A program made the translations under genes and the position numbers. The notes below the pieces were generated by a model. The model worked only from the letters and a program-made list of their open reading frames with translations. It made no database searches and had not been told where the DNA came from. 64,000 bases of DNA from Rugalucina vietnamica (taxonomy: Eukaryota > Mollusca > Bivalvia > Lucinida > Lucinidae), in contig OZ024874.1 of assembly GCA_964017185.1 (NCBI GenBank), forward strand, positions 35,750,721 to 35,814,720, written 5' to 3'. Shown in pieces: positions 31,185 through 46,223 of this stretch; within the stretch, counting starts at the first letter, position 1, and every line of letters begins with the position of its first letter.

Positions 31185-33777
31185 GCCCTGATAGGGGTTT
31201 CAAGTAAATCAGATTGAAAATTTTAATTTCTCCCCAAAATGGTCGGGGTTGACGCATTTTATGATTGATTCACAACAATTGGGCTAAACTCTTTTCAAAC
31301 CCTGAATAAAATCCCAAAACCCTACGTGATTTGACCAAAGCCCTGATAGGGAGGGGTTCAAATTATATCGAAGATCAAATCTCTCCCACAAAATGGTCGG
31401 GGTTGACGCATTTTATTATTGATTCACAACAATTGAGCTTAACTCTTTTCAAACCCTAAATAAAATCCCAAAACCCTACGTGATTTGACCAAAGCCCTGA
31501 TAGGGGTTTAGATTATATCGAAAACTAAATATCTCCCCCAAAATGGTCGGGGTTGACGCATTTTATTATTGATTCACAACAATTGGGCTAAACTCTTTTC
31601 AAACCCTAAATAAAATCCCAAAACCCTACGTTATTTGACCGAAGCCCTGATAGGGGTTTCAAGAAAATTAGATTGAAAATTTAATTTCTCCCCAAAATGG
31701 TCGGGGTTGACGCATTTTATGATTGATTCACAACAATTGGGCTAAACTCTTTTCAAACCCTGAATAAAATCCCAAAATCCTACGTGATTTGACCAATGCC
31801 CTGATAGGGAGGATTTCAAATTATATCGAAGATCAAATCTCTCCCACAAAATGGTCGGGGTTGACTCATTTTATTATTGATTCACAACAGTTGAGCTAAA
31901 CTCTTTTCAAACCTTTAATAAAATCCCAAAACCCTACGTGATTTGACCAAAGCCCTGGTAGGGGTTTAGATTATATCGAAAACTAAATATCTCCCCCAAA
32001 ATGGTCGGGGTTGACGCATTTTATTATTGATTCACAACAATTGGGCTAAACTCTTTACAAACCCTAAATAAAATACCAAAACCCTACGTTATTTGACCGA
32101 AGCCCTGATAGGGGTTTCCAGTAAATTAGATTGAAAATTTAATTTCTCCCCAAAATGGTCGGGGTTGACGCATTTTATGATTGATTCACAACCATTGGGC
32201 TAAACTCTTTTCAAACCCTGAATAAAATCCACAAACCCTACGTGATTTGACCAAAGCCCTGATAGGGAGGGGTTCAAATTATATCCAAGATCAAATCTCT
32301 CCCACAAAATGGTCGGGGTTGACGCATTTTATTATTGATTCACAACAATTGAGCTAAACTCTTTTCAAACCCTAAATAAAATCCCCAAACCCTACGTGAT
32401 TTGACCAAAGCCCTGATAGGGGTTTAGATTATATCGAAAACTAAATATCTCCCCCAAAATGGTCGGGGTTGACGCATTTTATTATTGATTCACAACAATT
32501 GGGCTAAACTCTTTATAAACCCTAAATAAAATCCCAAAACCCTACGTTATTTGACCGAAGCCCTGATAGGGGTTTCCAGTAAATTAGACTGGAAATTTAA
32601 TTTCTCCCCAAAATGGTCGGGGTTGACGCATTTTATGATTGATTCACAACCATTGGGCTAAACTCTTTTCAAACCCTGAATAAAATTCCAAAATTCTACG
32701 TGATTTGACCAAAGCCCTGATAGGGAGGGGTTCAAATTATATCCAAGATCAAATCTCTCCCACAAAATGGTCGGGGTTGACGCATTTTATTATTGATTCA
32801 CAACAATTGAGCTAAACTCTTTTCAAACCCTAAATAAAATCCCCAAACCCTACGTGATTTGACCAAAGCCCTGATAGGGGTTTAGATTATATCGAAAACT
32901 AAATATCTCCCCCAAAATGGTCGGGGTTGACGCATTTTATTATTGATTCACAACAATTGGGCTAAACTCTTTACAAACCCTAATTAAAATCCCAAAACCC
33001 TACGTTATTTGACCGAAGCCCTGATAGGGGTTTCAAGTAAGTTAGATTGAAAATTTTAATTTCTCCCCAAAATGGTCGGGGTTGACGCATTTTATGATTG
33101 ATTCACAACCATTGGGCTAAACTCTTTTCAAACCCTGAATAAAATCCCCAAATTCTACGTGATTTGACCAAAGCCCTGATAGGGAGGGGGTCAAATTATA
33201 TCGAAGATCAAATCTCTCCCACAAAATGGTCGGGGTTGACGCATTTTATTATTGATTCACAACAATTGAGCTAAACTCCTTTCAAACCCCAAATAAAATC
33301 CCAAAACCCTACTTGATTTGACCAAAGCCCTGATAGGGGTTTAGATTATATCGAAAACTAAATCTCTCCCCCAAAATGGTCGGGGTTGACGCATTTTATT
33401 ATTGATTCACAACAATTGGGCTAAACTCTTTACAAACCCTAAATAAAATCCCAAAACCCTACGTTATTTGACCAAAGCCCTGATAGGGGTTTCAAGTAAA
33501 TCCGATTGAAAATCAAATTTCTCCCCAAATTGGTCGGGGTTGACGCATTTTATGATTGATTCACAACAATTGGGCTAAACTCTTTTCAAACCCTGAATAA
33601 AATTCCAAAACCCTACGTGATTTGACCAAAGCCCTGATAGGGGTTCAAATTATATCAAAATCAAATCTCTCCCACAAAATGGTCGGGGTTGACGCATTTT
33701 ATTATTGATTCACAACAATTGGGCTAAACTCTTTTAAAAACCCTGAATAAAATCCCAAAACCGTACGTTATTTGACC
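31185..33777 (+). repeat. Satellite block, unit 8: 17 monomers
   Basis: 2593 bp in the unit 2 order. The T3' A monomer ends 'attccaaaattctacg', as if its last part were taken from T4. Confidence 0.95.
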
Positions 33778-35308
33778 AAAACGCTGATAGGGGTACGAAA
33801 TTATGTTAATTAATATATCTGAAAACAGTATATTGTTTGTGCGAACTAAATGGAACTATAGATTGAGTTCCCTTAAGAGCAATGAAAACAGTCTACGAAC
33901 TGAAGTTACATACGGCATTATGCTTAGTGATATATATATATGAACACATTGTGTTGTTCGTCAGAAATAAAGGAACACGCGAAATCTATATGAAAAAGCA
34001 TATAAAGCTTGTCCGAACTAACGTTACATATGAATTCGTGTTATCTAATATCAAAGATTAGCATCTCTGAATAGACCCCAACTGAGACAAGTTTTATCAT
34101 TAATAATATAAAGGAGAACACAAAAGGAAAACATGAAGAAAGAAAAAAATCAGGTCATAGCCGAGATGGGCAAGTTGTTTATCTTCGCACATCAGCTTAC
34201 ACCCTGACCCTAACCCTAACCCAAAAAATGCTACGGCCCGTAGAGTCCATGGATGTTGCACAAGGCCCATATAGTCCATTGGATTGTATTGATTTTTTCT
34301 GAGTTCTGCGGCCCCTATAGTCCATGGATATTGCAAGTCCAATATAGTCCAATGAATTGCTAGGCATGAGAACCTTTGTTCTTTAACTTGCTCCTGGAAA
34401 ACAGGTACTGCGAATGGAATACCGCTCTAAAAGCAATATTCTTAGAGGTCAATTTAGTCTTTACGTTCTGTTTTCATGTAACCAAAGACAACGCTCGTAT
34501 ACCAACCTGAGTCAGCCTGCATTAAGTCGAAAATCAACATCTACCGCCAATATTATATCCATTGTACGATCAAATACACACAACTTACAAATGTTCACTT
34601 CTAGGGCTACTGATGAGGGCTCATTACCCGAAATTGTGCAATATGGTCCATACTATCTCCCTTTGAATGATTTAACTACTTCCAAAGTGTCCAACCTTTA
34701 TATTTTACTTACTTCTCTTGGAAGCACACACCAGTTAAGCATTGTCTTAAGCGTAGGCACATCTATACTGAAAAATCGTGGATGGCCACTCACTGTCAGC
34801 CGCGCAAAGTATGCTCAAATACAATGCTTGCTCAAATTTTGAATGACAAGCGAGATTGACGTCATAAGGGCTACATGTTGCCAGAAGATTGAAAGTGCGC
34901 ACAATCAAACAAGGTGTGTTTCAAGCGCCTAACCTTAACCCTAACCCTACGTTACATACGAATTCATGTTATTTAATATTAAAGATTAGCATCTCTGAAT
35001 GGACCCAAACTGAGACAAGGTTTATCACTGATAATATAAAGGCGAACAAAAAAGGGGGGAAAAAGAAATAAAAAAAAAATGTAGAAAGAAAAGAATCAGA
35101 TCAAAACCAAGATGGGCTGGTTGCCCATCTTCGTACATCAGCTTATACCCTAATCCTAACCCTAACCCTCTCTGAATAGACCCCAAATGGGACATGTTTT
35201 ATCATTAATAATATAAAGGAGAACAAAAAAGAACAAATGCAGAAATAAAAAAAAAATCAGATCATAACCAAGATGGGCAAGTTGCCCATCTTCGCACACC
35301 CGCTTATA

Positions 35309-35480
35309 CCCTAACCCTAACCCTAACCCTAACCCTAACCCAACCCTAACCCTAACCCTAACCCTAACCCTATCCCTAACGCTAACCTAACCCTAACCCT
35401 AACCCTAACCCTAACCCTCTCCCTAACCCTAACCCTAACTCTAACCCTAACCCTAACCCTAACCCTAACCCTAAACCTAA
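35309..35480 (+). repeat. Long telomeric tract, unit 9
   Basis: 172 bp, with five hexamers before CCCAA. Confidence 0.96.
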
Positions 35481-38073
35481 GCCCTGATAGGGGTTTCAAG
35501 TAAATCAGATTGAAAATTTTAATTTCTCCCCAAAATGGTCGGGGTTGACGCATTTTATGATTGATTCACAACAATTGGGCTAAACTCTTTTCAAACCCTG
35601 AATAAAATCCCAAAACCCTACGTGATTTGACCAAAGCCCTGATAGGGAGGGGTTCAAATTATATCGAAGATCAAATCTCTCCCACAAAATGGTCGGGGTT
35701 GACGCATTTTATTATTGATTCACAACAATTGAGCTTAACTCTTTTCAAACCCTAAATAAAATCCCAAAACCCTACGTGATTTGACCAAAGCCCTGATAGG
35801 GGTTTAGATCATATCGAAAACTAAATATCTCCCCCAAAATGGTCGGGGTTGACGCATTTTATTATTGATTCACAACAATTGGGCTAAACTCTTTTCAAAC
35901 CCTAAATAAAATCCCAAAACCCTACGTTATTTGACCGAAGCCCTGATAGGGGTTTCAAGAAAATTAGATTGAAAATTTAATTTCTCCCCAAAATGGTCGG
36001 GGTTGACGCATTTTATGATTGATTCACAACAATTGGGCTAAACTCTTTTCAAACCCTGAATAAAATCCCAAAATCCTACGTGATTTGACCAATGCCCTGA
36101 TAGGGAGGATTTCAAATTATATCGAAGATCAAATCTCTCCCACAAAATGGTCGGGGTTGACTCATTTTATTATTGATTCACAACAGTTGAGCTAAACTCT
36201 TTTCAAACCTTTAATAAAATCCCAAAACCCTACGTGATTTGACCAAAGCCCTGGTAGGGGTTTAGATTATATCGAAAACTAAATATCTCCCCCAAAATGG
36301 TCGGGGTTGACGCATTTTATTATTGATTCACAACAATTGGGCTAAACTCTTTACAAACCCTAAATAAAATACCAAAACCCTACGTTATTTGACCGAAGCC
36401 CTGATAGGGGTTTCCAGTAAATTAGATTGAAAATTTAATTTCTCCCCAAAATGGTCGGGGTTGACGCATTTTATGATTGATTCACAACCATTGGGCTAAA
36501 CTCTTTTCAAACCCTGAATAAAATCCACAAACCCTACGTGATTTGACCAAAGCCCTGATAGGGAGGGGTTCAAATTATATCCAAGATCAAATCTCTCCCA
36601 CAAAATGGTCGGGGTTGACGCATTTTATTATTGATTCACAACAATTGAGCTAAACTCTTTTCAAACCCTAAATAAAATCCCCAAACCCTACGTGATTTGA
36701 CCAAAGCCCTGATAGGGGTTTAGATTATATCGAAAACTAAATATCTCCCCCAAAATGGTCGGGGTTGACGCATTTTATTATTGATTCACAACAATTGGGC
36801 TAAACTCTTTATAAACCCTAAATAAAATCCCAAAACCCTACGTTATTTGACCGAAGCCCTGATAGGGGTTTCCAGTAAATTAGACTGGAAATTTAATTTC
36901 TCCCCAAAATGGTCGGGGTTGACGCATTTTATGATTGATTCACAACCATTGGGCTAAACTCTTTTCAAACCCTGAATAAAATTCCAAAACCCTACGTGAT
37001 TTGACCAAAGCCCTGATAGGGAGGGGTTCAAATTATATCCAAGATCAAATCTTTCCCACAAAATGGTCGGGGTTGACGCATTTTATTATTGATTCACAAC
37101 AATTGAGCTAAACTCTTTTCAAACCCTAAATAAAATCCCCAAATCCTACGTGATTTGACCAAAGCCCTGATAGGGGTTTAGATTATATCGAAAACTAAAT
37201 ATCTCCCCCAAAATGGTCGGGGTTGACGCATTTTATTATTGATTCACAACAATTGGGCTAAACTCTTTACAAACCCTAATTAAAATCCCAAAACCCTACG
37301 TTATTTGACCGAAGCCCTGATAGGGGTTTCAAGTAAGTTAGATTGAAAATTTTAATTTCTCCCCAAAATGGTCGGGGTTGACGCATTTTATGATTGATTC
37401 ACAACCATTGGGCTAAACTCTTTTCAAACCCTGAATAAAATCCCCAAATTCTACGTGATTTGACCAAAGCCCTGATAGGGAGGGGGTCAAATTATATCGA
37501 AGATCAAATCTCTCCCACAAAATGGTCGGGGTTGACGCATTTTATTATTGATTCACAACAATTGAGCTAAACTCCTTTCAAACCCCAAATAAAATCCCAA
37601 AACCCTACTTGATTTGACCAAAGCCCTGATAGGGGTTTAGATTATATCGAAAACTAAATCTCTCCCCCAAAATGGTCGGGGTTGACGCATTTTATTATTG
37701 ATTCACAACAATTGGGCTAAACTCTTTACAAACCCTAAATAAAATCCCAAAACCCTACGTTATTTGACCAAAGCCCTGATAGGGGTTTCAAGTAAATCCG
37801 ATTGAAAATCAAATTTCTCCCCAAATTGGTCGGGGTTGACGCATTTTATGATTGATTCACAACAATTGGGCTAAACTCTTTTCAAACCCTGAATAAAATT
37901 CCAAAACCCTACGTGATTTGACCAAAGCCCTGATAGGGGTTCAAATTATATCAAAATCAAATCTCTCCCACAAAATGGTCGGGGTTGACGCATTTTATTA
38001 TTGATTCACAACAATTGGGCTAAACTCTTTTAAAAACCCTGAATAAAATCCCAAAACCGTACGTTATTTGACC
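35481..38073 (+). repeat. Satellite block, unit 9: 17 monomers
   Basis: 2593 bp, closest to unit 3 by the 'ctttccc' and 'aaatcctacg' variants, but without unit 3's private core change. Confidence 0.95.
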
Positions 38074-39605
38074 AAAACGCTGATAGGGGTACGAAATTAT
38101 GTTAATTAATATATCTGAAAACAGTATATTGTTTGTGCGAACTAAATGGAACTATAGATTGAGTTCCCTTAAGAGCAATGAAAACAGTCTACGAACTGAA
38201 GTTACATACGGCATTATGCTTAGTGATATATATATATGAACACATTGTGTTGTTCGTCAGAAATAAAGGAACACGCGAAATCTATATGAAAAAGCATATA
38301 AAGCTTGTCCGAACTAACGTTACATATCAATTCGTGTTATCTAATATCAAAGATTAGCATCTCTGAATAGACCCCAACTGAGACAAGTTTTATCATTAAT
38401 AATATAAAGGAGAACACAAAAGGAAAACATGAAGAAAGAAAAAAATCAGGTCATAGCCGAGATGGGCAAGTTGTTTATCTTCGCACATCAGCTTACACCC
38501 TGACCCTAACCCTAACCCAAAAAATGCTACGGCCCGTAGAGTCCATGGATGTTGCACAAGGCCCATATAGTCCATTGGATTGTATTGATTTTTTCTGAGT
38601 TCTGCGGCCCCTATAGTCCATGGATATTGCAAGTCCAATATAGTCCAATGAATTGCTAGGCATGAGAACCTTTGTTCTTTAACTTGCTCCTGGAAAACAG
38701 GTACTGCGAATGGAATACCGCTCTAAAAGCAATATTCTTAGAGGTCAATTTAGTCTTTACGTTCTGTTTTCATGTAACCAAAGACAACGCTCGTATACCA
38801 ACCTGGGTCAGCCTGCATTAAGTCGAAAATCAACATCTACCGCCAATATTATATCCATTGTACGATCAAATACACACAACTTACAAATGTTCACTTCTAG
38901 GGCTACTGATGAGGGCTCATTACCCGAAATTGTGCAATATGGTCCATACTATCTCCCTTTGAATGATTTAACTACTTCCAAAGTGTCCAACCTTTATATT
39001 TTACTTACTTCTCTTGGAAGCACACACCAGTTAAGCATTGTCTTAAGCGTAGGCACATCTATACTGAAAAATCGTGGATGGCCACTCACTGTCAGCCGCG
39101 CAAAGTATGCTCAAATACAATGCTTGCTCAAATTTTGAATGACAAGCGAGATTGACGTCATAAGGGCTACATGTTGCCAGAAGATTGAAAGTGCGCACAA
39201 TCAAACAAGGTGTGTTTCAAGCGCCTAACCTTAACCCTAACCCTACGTTACATACGAATTCATGTTATTTAATATTAAAGATTAGCATCTCTGAATGGAC
39301 CCAAACTGAGACAAGGTTTATCACTGATAATATAAAGGCGAACAAAAAAGGGGGGAAAAAGAAATAAAAAAAAAAATGTAGAAAGAAAAGAATCAGATCA
39401 TAACCAAGATGGGCTGGTTGCCCATCTTCGTACATCAGCATATACCCTAATCCTAACCCTAACCCTCTCTGAATAGACCCCAAATGGGACATGTTTTATC
39501 ATTAATAATATAAAGGAGAACAAAAAAGAACAAATGCAGAAATAAAAAAAAAATCAGATCATAACCAAGATGGGCAAGTTGCCCATCTTCGCACACCCGC
39601 TTATA

Positions 39606-39784
39606 CCCCTAACCCTAACCCTAACCCTAACCCTAACCCTAACCCAACCCTAACCCTAACCCTAACCCTAACCCTATCCCTAACGCTAACCTAACCCTAA
39701 CCCTAACCCTAACCCTAACCCTCTCCCTAACCCTAACCCTAACTCTAACCCTAACCCTAACCCTAACCCTAACCCTAAACCTAA
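39606..39784 (+). repeat. Long telomeric tract, unit 10
   Basis: 179 bp with the extra starting C, as in the other 14-mer units. Confidence 0.96.
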
Positions 39785-41920
39785 GCCCTGATAGGGGTTT
39801 CAAGTAAATCAGATTGAAAATTTTAATTTCTCCCCAAAATGGTCGGGGTTGACGCATTTTATGATTGATTCACAACAATTGGGCTAAACTCTTTTCAAAC
39901 CCTGAATAAAATCCCAAAACCCTACGTGATTTGACCAAAGCCCTGATAGGGAGGGGTTCAAATTATATCGAAGATCAAATCTCTCCCACAAAATGGTCGG
40001 GGTTGACGCATTTTATTATTGATTCACAACAATTGAGCTTAACTCTTTTCAAACCCTAAATAAAATCCCAAAACCCTACGTGATTTGACCAAAGCCCTGA
40101 TAGGGGTTTAGATCATATCGAAAACTAAATATCTCCCCCAAAATGGTCGGGGTTGACGCATTTTATTATTGATTCACAACAATTGGGCTAAACTCTTTTC
40201 AAACCCTAAATAAAATCCCAAAAACCCTACGTTATTTGACCGAAGCCCTGATAGGGGTTTCAAGAAAATTAGATTGAAAATTTAATTTCTCCCCAAAATG
40301 GTCGGGGTTGACGCATTTTATGATTGATTCACAACAATTGGGCTAAACTCTTTTCAAACCCTGAATAAAATCCCAAAATCCTACGTGATTTGACCAATGC
40401 CCTGATAGGGAGGATTTCAAATTATATCGAAGATCAAATCTCTCCCACAAAATGGTCGGGGTTGACTCATTTTATTATTGATTCACAACAGTTGAGCTAA
40501 ACTCTTTTCAAACCTTTAATAAAATCCCAAAACCCTACGTGATTTGACCAAAGCCCTGGTAGGGGTTTAGATTATATCGAAAACTAAATATCTCCCCCAA
40601 AATGGTCGGGGTTGACGCATTTTATTATTGATTCACAACAATTGGGCTAAACTCTTTACAAACCCTAAATAAAATACCAAAACCCTACGTTATTTGACCG
40701 AAGCCCTGATAGGGGTTTCCAGTAAATTAGATTGAAAATTTAATTTCTCCCCAAAATGGTCGGGGTTGACGCATTTTATGATTGATTCACAACCATTGGG
40801 CTAAACTCTTTTCAAACCCTGAATAAAATTCCAAAACCCTACGTGATTTGACCAAAGCCCTGATAGGGAGGGGTTCAAATTATATCCAAGATCAAATCTC
40901 TCCCACAAAATGGTCGGGGTTGACGCATTTTATTATTGATTCACAACAATTGAGCTAAACTCTTTTCAAACCCTAAATAAAATCCCCAAACCCTACGTGA
41001 TTTGACCAAAGCCCTGATAGGGGTTTAGATTATATCGAAAACTAAATATCTCCCCCAAAATGGTCGGGGTTGACGCATTTTATTATTGATTCACAACAAT
41101 TGGGCTAAACTCTTTACAAACCCTAATTAAAATCCCAAAACCCTACGTTATTTGACCGAAGCCCTGATAGGGGTTTCAAGTAAGTTAGATTGAAAATTTT
41201 AATTTCTCCCCAAAATGGTCGGGGTTGACGCATTTTATGATTGATTCACAACCATTGGGCTAAACTCTTTTCAAACCCTGAATAAAATCCCCAAATTCTA
41301 CGTGATTTGACCAAAGCCCTGATAGGGAGGGGGTCAAATTATATCGAAGATCAAATCTCTCCCACAAAATGGTCGGGGTTGACGCATTTTATTATTGATT
41401 CACAACAATTGAGCTAAACTCCTTTCAAACCCCAAATAAAATCCCAAAACCCTACTTGATTTGACCAAAGCCCTGATAGGGGTTTAGATTATATCGAAAA
41501 CTAAATATCTCCCCCAAAATGGTCGGGGTTGACGCATTTTATTATTGATTCACAACAATTGGGCTAAACTCTTTACAAACCCTAAATAAAATCCCAAAAC
41601 CCTACGTTATTTGACCAAAGCCCTGATAGGGGTTTCAAGTAAATCCGATTGAAAATCAAATTTCTCCCCAAATTGGTCGGGGTTGACGCATTTTATGATT
41701 GATTCACAACAATTGGGCTAAACTCTTTTCAAACCCTGAATAAAATTCCAAAACCCTACGTGATTTGACCAAAGCCCTGATAGGGGTTCAAATTATATCA
41801 AAATCAAATCTCTCCCACAAAATGGTCGGGGTTGACGCATTTTATTATTGATTCACAACAATTGGGCTAAACTCTTTTAAAAACCCTGAATAAAATCCCA
41901 AAACCGTACGTTATTTGACC
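39785..41920 (+). repeat. Satellite block, unit 10: 14 monomers
   Basis: 2136 bp, the same layout and markers as units 1, 4 and 12. Confidence 0.95.
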
Positions 41921-43452
41921 AAAACGCTGATAGGGGTACGAAATTATGTTAATTAATATATCTGAAAACAGTATATTGTTTGTGCGAACTAAATGGAACT
42001 ATAGATTGAGTTCCCTTAAGAGCAATGAAAACAGTCTACGAACTGAAGTTACATACGGCATTATGCTTAGTGATATATATATATGAACACATTGTGTTGT
42101 TCGTCAGAAATAAAGGAACACGCGAAATCTATATGAAAAAGCATATAAAGCTTGTCCGAACTAACGTTACATATGAATTCGTGTTATCTAATATCAAAGA
42201 TTAGCATCTCTGAATAGACCCCAACTGAGACAAGTTTTATCATTAATAATATAAAGGAGAACACAAAAGGAAAACATGAAGAAAGAAAAAAATCAGGTCA
42301 TAGCCGAGATGGGCAAGTTGTTTATCTTCGCACATCAGCTTACACCCTGACCCTAACCCTAACCCAAAAAATGCTACGGCCCGTAGAGTCCATGGATGTT
42401 GCACAAGGCCCATATAGTCCATTGGATTGTATTGATTTTTTCTGAGTTCTGCGGCCCCTATAGTCCATGGATATTGCAAGTCCAATATAGTCCAATGAAT
42501 TGCTAGGCATGAGAACCTTTGTTCTTTAACTTGCTCCTGGAAAACAGGTACTGCGAATGGAATACCGCTCTAAAAGCAATATTCTTAGAGGTCAATTTAG
42601 TCTTTACGTTCTGTTTTCATGTAACCAAAGACAACGCTCGTATACCAACCTGGGTCAGCCTGCATTAAGTCGAAAATCAACATCTACCGCCAATATTATA
42701 TCCATTGTACGATCAAATACACACAACTTACAAATGTTCACTTCTAGGGCTACTGATGAGGGCTCATTACCCGAAATTGTGCAATATGGTCCATACTATC
42801 TCCCTTTGAATGATTTAACTACTTCCAAAGTGTCCAACCTTTATATTTTACTTACTTCTCTTGGAAGCACACACCAGTTAAGCATTGTCTTAAGCGTAGG
42901 CACATCTATACTGAAAAATCGTGGATGGCCACTCACTGTCAGCCGCGCAAAGTATGCTCAAATACAATGCTTGCTCAAATTTTGAATGACAAGCGAGATT
43001 GACGTCATAAGGGCTACATGTTGCCAGAAGATTGAAAGTGCGCACAATCAAACAAGGTGTGTTTCAAGCGCCTAACCTTAACCCTAACCCTACGTTACAT
43101 ACGAATTCATGTTATTTAATATTAAAGATTAGCATCTCTGAATGGACCCAAACTGAGACAAGGTTTATCACTGATAATATAAAGGCGAACAAAAAAGGGG
43201 GGAAAAAGAAATAAAAAAAAAATGTAGAAAGAAAAGAATCAGATCATAACCAAGATGGGCTGGTTGCCCATCTTCGTACATCAGCTTATACCCTAATCCT
43301 AACCCTAACCCTCTCTGAATAGACCCCAAATGGGACATGTTTTATCATTAATAATATAAAGGAGAACAAAAAAGAACAAATGCAGAAATAAAAAAAAAAA
43401 TCAGATCATAACCAAGATGGGCAAGTTGCCCATCTTCGCACACCCGCTTATA

Positions 43453-43630
43453 CCCTAACCCTAACCCTAACCCTAACCCTAACCCTAACCCAACCCTAAC
43501 CCTAACCCTAACCCTAACCCTATCCCTAACGCTAACCTAACCCTAACCCTAACCCTAACCCTAACCCTCTCCCTAACCCTAACCCTAACTCTAACCCTAA
43601 CCCTAACCCTAACCCTAACCCTAAACCTAA
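43453..43630 (+). repeat. Long telomeric tract, unit 11
   Basis: 178 bp, with six hexamers before CCCAA but without the extra starting C of the 14-mer units. Confidence 0.96.
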
Positions 43631-46223
43631 GCCCTGATAGGGGTTTCAAGTAAATCAGATTGAAAATTTTAATTTCTCCCCAAAATGGTCGGGGTTGACG
43701 CATTTTATGATTGATTCACAACAATTGGGCTAAACTCTTTTCAAACCCTGAATAAAATCCCAAAACCCTACGTGATTTGACCAAAGCCCTGATAGGGAGG
43801 GGTTCAAATTATATCGAAGATCAAATCTCTCCCACAAAATGGTCGGGGTTGACGCATTTTATTATTGATTCACAACAATTGAGCTTAACTCTTTTCAAAC
43901 CCTAAATAAAATCCCAAAACCCTACGTGATTTGACCAAAGCCCTGATAGGGGTTTAGATCATATCGAAAACTAAATATCTCCCCCAAAATGGTCGGGGTT
44001 GACGCATTTTATTATTGATTCACAACAATTGGGCTAAACTCTTTTCAAACCCTAAATAAAATCCCAAAACCCTACGTTATTTGACCGAAGCCCTGATAGG
44101 GGTTTCAAGAAAATTAGATTGAAAATTTAATTTCTCCCCAAAATGGTCGGGGTTGACGCATTTTATGATTGATTCACAACAATTGGGCTAAACTCTTTTC
44201 AAACCCTGAATAAAATCCCAAAATCCTACGTGATTTGACCAATGCCCTGATAGGGAGGATTTCAAATTATATCGAAGATCAAATCTCTCCCACAAAATGG
44301 TCGGGGTTGACTCATTTTATTATTGATTCACAACAGTTGAGCTAAACTCTTTTCAAACCTTTAATAAAATCCCAAAACCCTACGTGATTTGACCAAAGCC
44401 CTGGTAGGGGTTTAGATTATATCGAAAACTAAATATCTCCCCCAAAATGGTCGGGGTTGACGCATTTTATTATTGATTCACAACAATTGGGCTAAACTCT
44501 TTACAAACCCTAAATAAAATACCAAAACCCTACGTTATTTGACCGAAGCCCTGATAGGGGTTTCCAGTAAATTAGATTGAAAATTTAATTTCTCCCCAAA
44601 ATGGTCGGGGTTGACGCATTTTATGATTGATTCACAACCATTGGGCTAAACTCTTTTCAAACCCTGAATAAAATCCACAAACCCTACGTGATTTGACCAA
44701 AGCCCTGATAGGGAGGGGTTCAAATTATATCCAAGATCAAATCTCTCCCACAAAATGGTCGGGGTTGACGCATTTTATTATTGATTCACAACAATTGAGC
44801 TAAACTCTTTTCAAACCCTAAATAAAATCCCCAAACCCTACGTGATTTGACCAAAGCCCTGATAGGGGTTTAGATTATATCGAAAACTAAATATCTCCCC
44901 CAAAATGGTCGGGGTTGACGCATTTTATTATTGATTCACAACAATTGGGCTAAACTCTTTATAAACCCTAAATAAAATCCCAAAACCCTACGTTATTTGA
45001 CCGAAGCCCTGATAGGGGTTTCCAGTAAATTAGACTGGAAATTTAATTTCTCCCCAAAATGGTCGGGGTTGACGCATTTTATGATTGATTCACAACCATT
45101 GGGCTAAACTCTTTTCAAACCCTGAATAAAATTCCAAAACCCTACGTGATTTGACCAAAGCCCTGATAGGGAGGGGTTCAAATTATATCCAAGATCAAAT
45201 CTTTCCCACAAAATGGTCGGGGTTGACGCATTTTATTATTGATTCACAACAATTGAGCTAAACTCTTTTCAAACCCTAAATAAAATCCCCAAATCCTACG
45301 TGATTTGACCAAAGCCCTGATAGGGGTTTAGATTATATCGAAAACTAAATATCTCCCCCAAAATGGTCGGGGTTGACGCATTTTATTATTGATTCACAAC
45401 AATTGGGCTAAACTCTTTACAAACCCTAATTAAAATCCCAAAACCCTACGTTATTTGACCGAAGCCCTGATAGGGGTTTCAAGTAAGTTAGATTGAAAAT
45501 TTTAATTTCTCCCCAAAATGGTCGGGGTTGACGCATTTTATGATTGATTCACAACCATTGGGCTAAACTCTTTTCAAACCCTGAATAAAATCCCCAAATT
45601 CTACGTGATTTGACCAAAGCCCTGATAGGGAGGGGGTCAAATTATATCGAAGATCAAATCTCTCCCACAAAATGGTCGGGGTTGACGCATTTTATTATTG
45701 ATTCACAACAATTGAGCTAAACTCCTTTCAAACCCCAAATAAAATCCCAAAACCCTACTTGATTTGACCAAAGCCCTGATAGGGGTTTAGATTATATCGA
45801 AAACTAAATCTCTCCCCCAAAATGGTCGGGGTTGACGCATTTTATTATTGATTCACAACAATTGGGCTAAACTCTTTACAAACCCTAAATAAAATCCCAA
45901 AACCCTACGTTATTTGACCAAAGCCCTGATAGGGGTTTCAAGTAAATCCGATTGAAAATCAAATTTCTCCCCAAATTGGTCGGGGTTGACGCATTTTATG
46001 ATTGATTCACAACAATTGGGCTAAACTCTTTTCAAACCCTGAATAAAATTCCAAAACCCTACGTGATTTGACCAAAGCCCTGATAGGGGTTCAAATTATA
46101 TCAAAATCAAATCTCTCCCACAAAATGGTCGGGGTTGACGCATTTTATTATTGATTCACAACAATTGGGCTAAACTCTTTTAAAAACCCTGAATAAAATC
46201 CCAAAACCGTACGTTATTTGACC
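43631..46223 (+). repeat. Satellite block, unit 11: 17 monomers
   Basis: 2593 bp in the unit 2 order, with 'ctttccc' at 45201 and 'aaatcctacg' at the end of the same monomer. Confidence 0.95.

Larger units (their letters stand above)
29471..33777 (+). repeat. Composite unit 8 (17-mer class)
   Basis: This 4307-bp unit has the longest telomeric tract (seven hexamers before CCCAA) and two poly-A runs that are each one base shorter. Private changes include 'tttatattcg' at 29872, 'gattatatcg' instead of 'gatcatatcg' near 31511, and an A-monomer end (aaaattctacg, near 32690) otherwise seen only in the fourth trimer. The base before its start reads 'ttggcc' rather than 'ttgacc'. Confidence 0.97.
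33778..38073 (+). repeat. Composite unit 9 (17-mer class)
   Basis: This 4296-bp unit shares A at 35104 with unit 3 and the 'ctttccc' variant at 37051 with units 3 and 11. A private G-to-A change near 34510 gives Gly33Ser in the 142-codon frame. It is followed by a 14-mer unit, as are units 3 and 11. Confidence 0.97.
38074..41920 (+). repeat. Composite unit 10 (14-mer class)
   Basis: This 3847-bp unit carries the full marker set of the 14-mer class. The extra base is in the poly-A run near 39367. A private T-to-A change gives 'cagcatatacc' near 39440. Confidence 0.97.
41921..46223 (+). repeat. Composite unit 11 (17-mer class)
   Basis: This 4303-bp unit has one more telomeric hexamer and one more A than unit 2. 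It carries the 'ctttccc' variant at 45201 shared with units 3 and 9, but has T rather than A at the position where units 3 and 9 read 'tcaaaacc'. Confidence 0.97.
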
